In this document: piece after piece, positions 1 to 12,000 of the stretch | Position numbering within the stretch: position 1 is the stretch's first letter | How the letters are laid out: each line of letters starts with the position of its first letter | Source of the DNA: Pempheris klunzingeri | Taxonomy: Eukaryota; Chordata; Actinopteri; Acropomatiformes; Pempheridae | Assembly (NCBI RefSeq): GCF_042242105.1 | Contig: NC_092012.1 | Span: forward strand, 12,625,470 to 12,689,469 | Direction of reading: 5' to 3' | Length of the DNA stretch: 64,000 bases | Notes under the pieces: model-generated | Seen by the model: the letters and a program-made list of their open reading frames with translations, nothing else | Told to the model about the DNA's origin: nothing | Database searches by the model: none | Made by a program: the position numbers and the translations under genes

Positions 1-3000
1 GGGAGCCGACACCAAACTGCCTCTTTTTTGCCTCATCCACCTCCAAACCCGTTGGAAAACAGTTATTGATGACTTTTAATGTGGTAAATCGGCCAGCAAA
101 CAACTGGCAGCCAAAACAGTGGAGGAGGGGGGATTGGGAAAAAACGCTGACCCCGGGGTCAAGGAAATTCCCGTTTTGGGAGCCGACACCAAACTGCCTC
201 TTTTTTGCCTCATCCACCTCCAAACCCGTTGGAAAACAGTTATTGATGACTTTTAATGTGGTAAATCGGCCAGCAAACAACTGGCAGCCAAAACAGTGGA
301 GGAGGGGGGATTGGGAAAAAACGCTGACCCCGGGGTCAAGGAAATTCCCGTTTTGGGAGCCGACACCAAACTGCCTCTTTTTTGCCTCATCCACCTCCAA
401 ACCCGTTGGAAAACAGTTATTGATGACTTTTAATGTGGTAAATCGGCCAGCAAACAACTGGCAGCCAAAACAGTGGATTGGGAAAAAACGCTGACCCCGG
501 GGTCAAGGAAATTCCCGTTTTGGGAGCCGACACCAAACTGCCTCTTTTTTGCCTCATCCACCTCCAAACCCGTTGGAAAACAGTTATTGATGACTTTTAA
601 TGTGGTAAATCGGCCAGCAAACAACTGGCAGCCAAAACAGTGGAGAAGGGGAATTGGAAAAAAACGCTGACCCCGGGGTCAAGGAAATTCCCGTTTTGGG
701 AGCCGACACCAAACTGCCTCTTTTTTGCCTCATCCACCTCCAAACCCGTTGGAAAACAGTTATTGATGACTTTTAATGTGGTAAATCGGCCAGCAAACAA
801 CTGGCAGCCAAAACAGTGGATTGGGAAAAAAACGCTGACCCCGGGGTCAAGGAAATTCCCGTTTTGGGAGCCGACACCAAACTGCCTCTTTTTTGCCTCA
901 TCCACCTCCAAACCCGTTGGAAAACAGTTATTGATGACTTTTAATGTGGTAAATCGGCCAGCAAACAACTGGCAGCCAAAACAGTGGATTGGGAAAAAAC
1001 GCTGACCCCGGGGTCAAGGAAATTCCCGTTTTGGGAGCCGACACCAAACTGCCTCTTTTTTGCCTCATCCACCTCCAAACCCGTTGGAAAACAGTTATTG
1101 ATGACTTTTAATGTGGTAAATCGGCCAGCAAACAACTGGCAGCCAAAACAGTGGAGAAGGGAATTGGAAAAAAACGCTGACCCCGGGGTCAAGGAAATTC
1201 CCGTTTTGGGAGCCGACACCAAACTGCCTCTTTTTTGCCTCATCCACCTCCAAACCCGTTGGAAAACAGTTATTGATGACTTTTAATGTGGTAAATCGGC
1301 CAGCAAACAACTGGCAGCCAAAACAGTGGAGGAGGGGGGATTGGGAAAAAAACGCTGACCCCGGGGTCAAGGAAATTCCCGTTTTGGGAGCCGACACCAA
1401 ACTGCCTCTTTTTTGCCTCATCCACCTCCAAACCCGTTGGAAAACAGTTATTGATGACTTTTAATGTGGTAAATCGGCCAGCAAACAACTGGCAGCCAAA
1501 ACAGTGGAGGAGGGGGGATTGGGAAAAAACGCTGAACCCGGGGTCAAGGAAATTCCCGTTTTGGGAGCCGACACCAAACTGCCTCTTTTTTGCCTCATCC
1601 ACCTCCAAACCCGTTGGAAAACAGTTATTGATCACTTTTAATGTGGTAAATCGGCCAGCAAACAACTGGCAGCCAAAACAGTGGATTGGGAAAAAACGCT
1701 GACCCCGGGGTCAAGGAAATTCCCGTTTTGGGAGCCGACACCAAACTGCCTCTTTTTTGCCTCATCCACCTCCAAACCCGTTGGAAAACAGTTATTGATG
1801 ACTTTTAATGTGGTAAATCGGCCAGCAAACAACTGGCAGCCAAAATAGTGGATTGGGAAAAAACGCTGACCCCGGGGTCAAGGAAATTCCCGTTTTGGGA
1901 GCCGACACCAAACTGCCTCTTTTTTGCCTCATCCACCTCCAAACCCGTTGGAAAGCAGTTATTGATGACTTTTAATGTGGTAAATCGGCCAGCAAACAAC
2001 TGGCAGCCAAAACAGTGGAGGAGGGGGGATTGGGAAAAAACGCTGACCCCGGGGTCAAGGAAATTCCCGTTTTGGGAGCCGACACCAAACTGCCTCTTTT
2101 TTGCCTCATCCACCTCCAAACCCGTTGGAAAACAGTTATTGATGACTTTTAATGTGGTAAATCGGCCAGCAAACAACTGGCAGCCAAAACAGTGGATTGG
2201 GAAAAAACGCTGACCCCGGGGTCAAGGAAATTCCCGTTTTGGGAGCCGACACCAAACTGCCTCTTTTTTGCCTCATCCACCTCCAAACCCGTTGGAAAAC
2301 AGTTATTGATGACTTTTAATGTGGTAAATCGGCCAGCAAACAACTGGCAGCCAAAACAGTGGAGGAGGGGGGATTGGGAAAAAACGCTGACCCCGGGGTC
2401 AAGGAAATTCCCGTTTTGGGAGCCGACACCAAACTGCCTCTTTTTTGCCTCATCCACCTCCAAACCCGTTGGAAAACAGTTATTGATGACTTTTAATGTG
2501 GTAAATCGGCCAGCAAACAACTGGCAGCCAAAACAGTGGATTGGGAAAAAACGCTGACCCCGGGGTCAAGGAAATTCCCGTTTTGGGAGCCGACACCAAA
2601 CTGCCTCTTTTTTGCCTCATCCACCTCCAAACCCGTTGGAAAACAGTTATTGATGACTTTTAATGTGGTAAATCGGCCAGCAAACAACTGGCAGCCAAAA
2701 CAGTGGAGAAGGGAATTGGAAAAAAACGCTGACCCCGGGGTCAAGGAAATTCCCGTTTTGGGAGCCGACACCAAACTGCCTCTTTTTTGCCTCATCCACC
2801 TCCAAACCCGTTGGAAAACAGTTATTGATGACTTTTAATGTGGTAAATCGGCCAGCAAACAACTGGCAGCCAAAACAGTGGATTGGGAAAAAACGCTGAC
2901 CCCGGGGTCAAGGAAATTCCCGTTTTGGGAGCCGACACCAAACTGCCTCTTTTTTGCCTCATCCACCTCCAAACCCGTTGGAAAACAGTTATTGATGACT

Positions 3001-6000
3001 TTTAATGTGGTAAATCGGCCAGCAAACAACTGGCAGCCAAAACAGTGGATTGGGAAAAAACGCTGACCCCGGGGTCAAGGAAATTCCCGTTTTGGGAGCC
3101 GACACCAAACTGCCTCTTTTTTGCCTCATCCACCTCCAAACCCGTTGGAAAACAGTTATTGATGACTTTTAATGTGGTAAATCGGCCAGCAAACAACTGG
3201 CAGCCAAAACAGTGGAGAAGGGAATTGGAAAAAAACGCTGACCCCGGGGTCAAGGAAATTCCCGTTTTGGGAGCCGACACCAAACTGCCTCTTTTTTGCC
3301 TCATCCACCTCCAAACCCGTTGGAAAACAGTTATTGATGACTTTTAATGTGGTAAATCGGCCAGCAAACAACTGGCAGCCAAAATAGTGGATTGGGAAAA
3401 AACGCTGACCCCGGGGTCAAGGAAATTCCCGTTTTGGGAGCCGACACCAAACTGCCTCTTTTTTGCCTCATCCACCTCCAAACCCGTTGGAAAACAGTTA
3501 TTGATGACTTTTAATGTGGTAAATCGGCCAGCAAACAACTGGCAGCCAAAACAGTGGAGGAGGGGGGATTGGGAAAAAACGCTGACCCCGGGGTCAAGGA
3601 AATTCCCGTTTTGGGAGCCGACACCAAACTGCCTCTTTTTTGCCTCATCCACCTCCAAACCCGTTGGAAAACAGTTATTGATGACTTTTAATGTGGTAAA
3701 TCGGCCAGCAAACAACTGGCAGCCAAAACAGTGGAGGAGGGGGGATTGGGAAAAAACGCTGACCCCGGGGTCAAGGAAATTCCCGTTTTGGGAGCCGACA
3801 CCAAACTGCCTCTTTTTTGCCTCATCCACCTCCAAACCCGTTGGAAAACAGTTATTGATGACTTTTAATGTGGTAAATCGGCCAGCAAACAACTGGCAGC
3901 CAAAACAGTGGAGGAGGGGGGATTGGGAAAAAACGCTGACCCCGGGGTCAAGGAAATTCCCGTTTTGGGAGCCGACACCAAACTGCCTCTTTTTTGCCTC
4001 ATCCACCTCCAAACCCGTTGGAAAACAGTTATTGATGACTTTTAATGTGGTAAATCGGCCAGCAAACAACTGGCAGCCAAAACAGTGGATTGGGAAAAAA
4101 CGCTGACCCCGGGGTCAAGGAAATTCCCGTTTTGGGAGCCAACACCAAACTGCCTCTTTTTTGCCTCATCCACCTCCAAACCCGTTGGAAAACAGTTATT
4201 GATGACTTTTAATGTGGTAAATCGGCCAGCAAACAACTGGCAGCCAAAACAGTGGAGGAGGGGGGATTGGGAAAAAACGCTGAACCCGGGGTCAAGGAAA
4301 TTCCCGTTTTGGGAGCCGACACCAAACTGCCTCTTTTTTGCCTCATCCACCTCCAAACCCGTTGGAAAACAGTTATTGATGACTTTTAATGTGGTAAATC
4401 GGCCAGCAAACAACTGGCAGCCAAAACAGTGGATTGGGAAAAAACGCTGACCCCGGGGTCAAGGAAATTCCCGTTTTGGGAGCCGACACCAAACTGCCTC
4501 TTTTTTGCCTCATCCACCTCCAAACCCGTTGGAAAACAGTTATTGATGACTTTTAATGTGGTAAATCGGCCAGCAAACAACTGGCAGCCAAAACAGTGGA
4601 GAAGGGAATTGGAAAAAAACGCTGACCCCGGGGTCAAGGAAATTCCCGTTTTGGGAGCCGACACCAAACTGCCTCTTTTTTGCCTCATCCACCTCCAAAC
4701 CCGTTGGAAAACAGTTATTGATGACTTTTAATGTGGTAAATCGGCCAGCAAACAACTGGCAGCCAAAACAGTGGAGGAGGGGGGATTGGGAAAAAACGCT
4801 GACCCCGGGGTCAAGGAAATTCCCGTTTTGGGAGCCGACACCAAACTGCCTCTTTTTTGCCTCATCCACCTCCAAACCCGTTGGAAAACAGTTATTGATG
4901 ACTTTTAATGTGGTAAATCGGCCAGCAAACAACTGGCAGCCAAAACAGTGGAGGAGGGGGGATTGGGAAAAAACGCTGACCCCGGGGTCAAGGAAATTCC
5001 CGTTTTGGGAGCCGACACCAAACTGCCTCTTTTTTGCCTCATCCACCTCCAAACCCGTTGGAAAACAGTTATTGATGACTTTTAATGTGGTAAATCGGCC
5101 AGCAAACAACTGGCAGCCAAAACAGTGGAGGAGGGGGGATTGGGAAAAAACGCTGACCCCGGGGTCAAGGAAATTCCCGTTTTGGGAGCCGACACCAAAC
5201 TGCCTCTTTTTTGCCTCATCCACCTCCAAACCCGTTGGAAAACAGTTATTGATGACTTTTAATGTGGTAAATCGGCCAGCAAACAACTGGCAGCCAAAAC
5301 AGTGGATTGGGAAAAAACGCTGACCCCGGGGTCAAGGAAATTCCCGTTTTGGGAGCCGACACCAAACTGCCTCTTTTTTGCCTCATCCACCTCCAAACCC
5401 GTTGGAAAACAGTTATTGATGACTTTTAATGTGGTAAATCGGCCAGCAAACAACTGGCAGCCAAAATAGTGGATTGGGAAAAAACGCTGACCCCGGGGTC
5501 AAGGAAATTCCCGTTTTGGGAGCCAACACCAAACTGCCTCTTTTTTGCCTCATCCACCTCCAAACCCGTTGGAAAACAGTTATTGATGACTTTTAATGTG
5601 GTAAATCGGCCAGCAAACAACTGGCAGCCAAAACAGTGGAGGAGGGGGGATTGGGAAAAAACGCTGAACCCGGGGTCAAGGAAATTCCCGTTTTGGGAGC
5701 CGACACCAAACTGCCTCTTTTTTGCCTCATCCACCTCCAAACCCGTTGGAAAACAGTTATTGATGACTTTTAATGTGGTAAATCGGCCAGCAAACAACTG
5801 GCAGCCAAAACAGTGGATTGGGAAAAAACGCTGACCCCGGGGTCAAGGAAATTCCCGTTTTGGGAGCCGACACCAAACTGCCTCTTTTTTGCCTCATCCA
5901 CCTCCAAACCCGTTGGAAAACAGTTATTGATGACTTTTAATGTGGTAAATCGGCCAGCAAACAACTGGCAGCCAAAACAGTGGAGAAGGGAATTGGAAAA

Positions 6001-9000
6001 AAACGCTGACCCCGGGGTCAAGGAAATTCCCGTTTTGGGAGCCGACACCAAACTGCCTCTTTTTTGCCTCATCCACCTCCAAACCCGTTGGAAAACAGTT
6101 ATTGATGACTTTTAATGTGGTAAATCGGCCAGCAAACAACTGGCAGCCAAAACAGTGGAGGAGGGGGATTGGGAAAAAACGCTGACCCCGGGGTCAAGGA
6201 AATTCCCGTTTTGGGAGCCGACACCAAACTGCCTCTTTTTTGCCTCATCCACCTCCAAACCCGTTGGAAAACAGTTATTGATGACTTTTAATGTGGTAAA
6301 TCGGCCAGCAAACAACTGGCAGCCAAAACAGTGGAGGAGGGGGGATTGGGAAAAAACGCTGACCCCGGGGTCAAGGAAATTCCCGTTTTGGGAGCCGACA
6401 CCAAACTGCCTCTTTTTTGCCTCATCCACCTCCAAACCCGTTGGAAAACAGTTATTGATGACTTTTAATGTGGTAAATCGGCCAGCAAACAACTGGCAGC
6501 CAAAACAGTGGAGAAGGGAATTGGAAAAAAACGCTGACCCCGGGGTCAAGGAAATTCCCGTTTTGGGAGCCGACACCAAACTGCCTCTTTTTTGCCTCAT
6601 CCACCTCCAAACCCGTTGGAAAACAGTTATTGATGACTTTTAATGTGGTAAATCGGCCAGCAAACAACTGGCAGCCAAAACAGTGGAGGAGGGGGGATTG
6701 GGAAAAAACGCTGACCCCGGGGTCAAGGAAATTCCCGTTTTGGGAGCCGACACCAAACTGCCTCTTTTTTGCCTCATCCACCTCCAAACCCGTTGGAAAA
6801 CAGTTATTGATGACTTTTAATGTGGTAAATCGGCCAGCAAACAACTGGCAGCCAAAACAGTGGAGGAGGGGGGATTGGGAAAAAACGCTGACCCCGGGGT
6901 CAAGGAAATTCCCGTTTTGGGAGCCGACACCAAACTGCCTCTTTTTTGCCTCATCCACCTCCAAACCCGTTGGAAAACAGTTATTGATGACTTTTAATGT
7001 GGTAAATCGGCCAGCAAACAACTGGCAGCCAAAACAGTGGATTGGGAAAAAACGCTGACCCCGGGGTCAAGGAAATTCCCGTTTTGGGAGCCGACACCAA
7101 ACTGCCTCTTTTTTGCCTCATCCACCTCCAAACCCGTTGGAAAACAGTTATTGATGACTTTTAATGTGGTAAATCGGCCAGCAAACAACTGGCAGCCAAA
7201 ACAGTGGATTGGGAAAAAACGCTGACCCCGGGGTCAAGGAAATTCCCGTTTTGGGAGCCGACACCAAACTGCCTCTTTTTTGCCTCATCCACCTCCAAAC
7301 CCGTTGGAAAACAGTTATTGATGACTTTTAATGTGGTAAATCGGCCAGCAAACAACTGGCAGCCAAAACAGTGGAGGAGGGGGGATTGGGAAAAAACGCT
7401 GAACCCGGGGTCAAGGAAATTCCCGTTTTGGGAGCCGACACCAAACTGCCTCTTTTTTGCCTCATCCATCTCCAAAACCCGTTGGAAAACAGTTATTGAT
7501 GACTTTTAATGTGGTAAATCGGCCAGCAAACAACTGGCAGCCAAAACAGTGGATTGGGAAAAAACGCTGACCCCGGGGTCAAGGAAATTCCCGTTTTGGG
7601 AGCCGACACCAAACTGCCTCTTTTTTGCCTCATCCACCTCCAAACCCGTTGGAAAACAGTTATTGATGACTTTTAATGTGGTAAATCGGCCAGCAAACAA
7701 CTGGCAGCCAAAACAGTGGAGAAGGGAATTGGAAAAAAACGCTGACCCCGGGGTCAAGGAAATTCCCGTTTTGGGAGCCGACACCAAACTGCCTCTTTTT
7801 TGCCTCATCCACCTCCAAACCCGTTGGAAAACAGTTATTGATGACTTTTAATGTGGTAAATCGGCCAGCAAACAACTGGCAGCCAAAACAGTGGAGGAGG
7901 GGGGATTGGGAAAAAACGCTGAACCCGGGGTCAAGGAAATTCCCGTTTTGGGAGCCGACACCAAACTGCCTCTTTTTTGCCTCATCCACCTCCAAACCCG
8001 TTGGAAAACAGTTATTGATGACTTTTAATGTGGTAAATCGGCCAGCAAACAACTGGCAGCCAAAACAGTGGATTGGGAAAAAACGCTGACCCCGGGGTCA
8101 AGGAAATTCCCGTTTTGGGAGCCGACACCAAACTGCCTCTTTTTTGCCTCATCCACCTCCAAACCCGTTGGAAAACAGTTATTGATGACTTTTAATGTGG
8201 TAAATCGGCCAGCAAACAACTGGCAGCCAAAACAGTGGAGAAGGGAATTGGAAAAAAACGCTGACCCCGGGGTCAAGGAAATTCCCGTTTTGGGAGCCGA
8301 CACCAAACTGCCTCTTTTTTGCCTCATCCACCTCCAAACCCGTTGGAAAACAGTTATTGATGACTTTTAATGTGGTAAATCGGCCAGCAAACAACTGGCA
8401 GCCAAAACAGTGGAGGAGGGGGGATTGGGAAAAAACGCTGACCCCGGGGTCAAGGAAATTCCCGTTTTGGGAGCCGACACCAAACTGCCTCTTTTTTGCC
8501 TCATCCACCTCCAAACCCGTTGGAAAACAGTTATTGATGACTTTTAATGTGGTAAATCGGCCAGCAAACAACTGGCAGCCAAAACAGTGGAGGAGGGGGG
8601 ATTGGGAAAAAACGCTGACCCCGGGGTCAAGGAAATTCCCGTTTTGGGAGCCGACACCAAACTGCCTCTTTTTTGCCTCATCCACCTCCAAACCCGTTGG
8701 AAAACAGTTATTGATGACTTTTAATGTGGTAAATCGGCCAGCAAACAACTGGCAGCCAAAACAGTGGAGAAGGGAATTGGAAAAAAACGCTGACCCCGGG
8801 GTCAAGGAAATTCCTGTTTTGGGAGCCGACACCAAACTGCCTCTTTTTTGCCTCATCCACCTCCAAACCCGTTGGAAAACAGTTATTGATGACTTTTAAT
8901 GTGGTAAATCGGCCAGCAAACAACTGGCAGCCAAAACAGTGGAGGAGGGGGGATTGGGAAAAAACGCTGACCCCGGGGTCAAGGAAATTCCCGTTTTGGG

Positions 9001-12000
9001 AGCCGACACCAAACTGCCTCTTTTTTGCCTCATCCACCTCCAAACCCGTTGGAAAACAGTTATTGATGACTTTTAATGTGGTAAATCGGCCAGCAAACAA
9101 CTGGCAGCCAAAACAGTGGAGGAGGGGGGATTGGGAAAAAACGCTGACCCCGGGGTCAAGGAAATTCCCGTTTTGGGAGCCGACACCAAACTGCCTCTTT
9201 TTTGCCTCATCCACCTCCAAACCCGTTGGAAAACAGTTATTGATGACTTTTAATGTGGTAAATCGGCCAGCAAACAACTGGCAGCCAAAACAGTGGAGAA
9301 GGGAATTGGAAAAAAACGCTGACCCCGGGGTCAAGGAAATTCCCGTTTTGGGAGCCGACACCAAACTGCCTCTTTTTTGCCTCATCCACCTCCAAACCCG
9401 TTGGAAAACAGTTATTGATGACTTTTAATGTGGTAAATCGGCCAGCAAACAACTGGCAGCCAAAACAGTGGATTGGGAAAAAACGCTGACCCCGGGGTCA
9501 AGGAAATTCCCGTTTTGGGAGCCGACACCAAACTGCCTCTTTTTTGCCTCATCCACCTCCAAACCCGTTGGAAAACAGTTATTGATGACTTTTAATGTGG
9601 TAAATCGGCCAGCAAACAACTGGCAGCCAAAACAGTGGATTGGGAAAAAACGCTGACCCCGGGGTCAAGGAAATTCCCGTTTTGGGAGCCGACACCAAAC
9701 TGCCTCTTTTTTGCCTCATCCACCTCCAAACCCGTTGGAAAACAGTTATTGATGACTTTTAATGTGGTAAATCGGCCAGCAAACAACTGGCAGCCAAAAC
9801 AGTGGATTTGGAAAAAACGCTGACCCCGGGGTCAAGGAAATTCCCGTTTTGGGAGCCGACACCAAACTGCCTCTTTTTTGCCTCATCCACCTCCAAACCC
9901 GTTGGAAAACAGTTATTGATGACTTTTAATGTGGTAAATCGGCCAGCAAACAACTGGCAGCCAAAATAGTGGATTGGGAAAAAACGCTGACCCCGGGGTC
10001 AAGGAAATTCCCGTTTTGGGAGCCGACACCAAACTGCCTCTTTTTTGCCTCATCCACCTCCAAACCCGTTGGAAAACAGTTATTGATGACTTTTAATGTG
10101 GTAAATCGGCCAGCAAACAACTGGCAGCCAAAACAGTGGAGGATGGGGGATTGGGAAAAAACGCTGACCCCGGGGTCAAGGAAATTCCCGTTTTGGGAGC
10201 CGACACCAAACTGCCTCTTTTTTGCCTCATCCACCTCCAAACCCGTTGGAAAACAGTTATTGATGACTTTTAATGTGGTAAATCGGCCAGCAAACAACTG
10301 GCAGCCAAAACAGTGGAGGAGGGGGGATTGGGAAAAAACGCTGACCCCGGGGTCAAGGAAATTCCCGTTTTGGGAGCCGACACCAAACTGCCTCTTTTTT
10401 GCCTCATCCACCTCCAAACCCGTTGGAAAACAGTTATTGATGACTTTTAATGTGGTAAATCGGCCAGCAAACAACTGGCAGCCAAAACAGTGGAGGAGGG
10501 GGGATTGGGAAAAAACGCTGACCCCGGGGTCAAGGAAATTCCCGTTTTGGGAGCCGACACCAAACTGCCTCTTTTTTGCCTCATCCACCTCCAAACCCGT
10601 TGGAAAACAGTTATTGATCACTTTTAATGTGGTAAATCGGCCAGCAAACAACTGGCAGCCAAAACAGTGGATTGGGAAAAAACGCTGACCCCGGGGTCAA
10701 GGAAATTCCCGTTTTGGGAGCCGACACCAAACTGCCTCTTTTTTGCCTCATCCACCTCCAAACCCGTTGGAAAACAGTTATTGATGACTTTTAATGTGGT
10801 AAATCGGCCAGCAAACAACTGGCAGCCAAAACAGTGGAGGAGGGGGGATTGGGAAAAAACGCTGAACCCGGGGTCAAGGAAATTCCCGTTTTGGGAGCCG
10901 ACACCAAACTGCCTCTTTTTTGCCTCATCCACCTCCAAACCCGTTGGAAAACAGTTATTGATGACTTTTAATGTGGTAAATCGGCCAGCAAACAACTGGC
11001 AGCCAAAACAGTGGAGGAGGGGGGATTGGGAAAAAACGCTGACCCCGGGGTCAAGGAAATTCCCGTTTTGGGAGCCGACACCAAACTGCCTCTTTTTTGC
11101 CTCATCCACCTCCAAACCCGTTGGAAAACAGTTATTGATGACTTTTAATGTGGTAAATCGGCCAGCAAACAACTGGCAGCCAAAACAGTGGATTGGGAAA
11201 AAACGCTGACCCCGGGGTCAAGGAAATTCCCGTTTTGGGAGCCGACACCAAACTGCCTCTTTTTTGCCTCATCCACCTCCAAACCCGTTGGAAAACAGTT
11301 ATTGATGACTTTTAATGTGGTAAATCGGCCAGCAAACAACTGGCAGCCAAAACAGTGGAGGAGGGGGGATTGGGAAAAAACGCTGACCCCGGGGTCAAGG
11401 AAATTCCCGTTTTGGGAGCCGACACCAAACTGCCTCTTTTTTGCCTCATCCACCTCCAAACCCGTTGGAAAACAGTTATTGATGACTTTTAATGTGGTAA
11501 ATCGGCCAGCAAACAACTGGCAGCCAAAACAGTGGATTGGGAAAAAACGCTGACCCCGGGGTCAAGGAAATTCCCGTTTTGGGAGCCGACACCAAACTGC
11601 CTCTTTTTTGCCTCATCCACCTCCAAACCCGTTGGAAAACAGTTATTGATGACTTTTAATGTGGTAAATCGGCCAGCAAACAACTGGCAGCCAAAACAGT
11701 GGAGAAGGGAATTGGAAAAAAACGCTGACCCCGGGGTCAAGGAAATTCCCGTTTTGGGAGCCGACACCAAACTGCCTCTTTTTTGCCTCATCCACCTCCA
11801 AACCCGTTGGAAAACAGTTATTGATGACTTTTAATGTGGTAAATCGGCCAGCAAACAACTGGCAGCCAAAACAGTGGATTGGGAAAAAACGCTGACCCCG
11901 GGGTCAAGGAAATTCCCGTTTTGGGAGCCGACACCAAACTGCCTCTTTTTTGCCTCATCCACCTCCAAACCCGTTGGAAAACAGTTATTGATGACTTTTA

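Noticed and set aside
210..245. CENP-B-box-like core CGTTGGAAA in the monomer
   Set aside because: The essential flanks TTCG and CGGG are not in register, so it does not meet the motif. The separate AAACGGGA on the other strand is a second partial match only.
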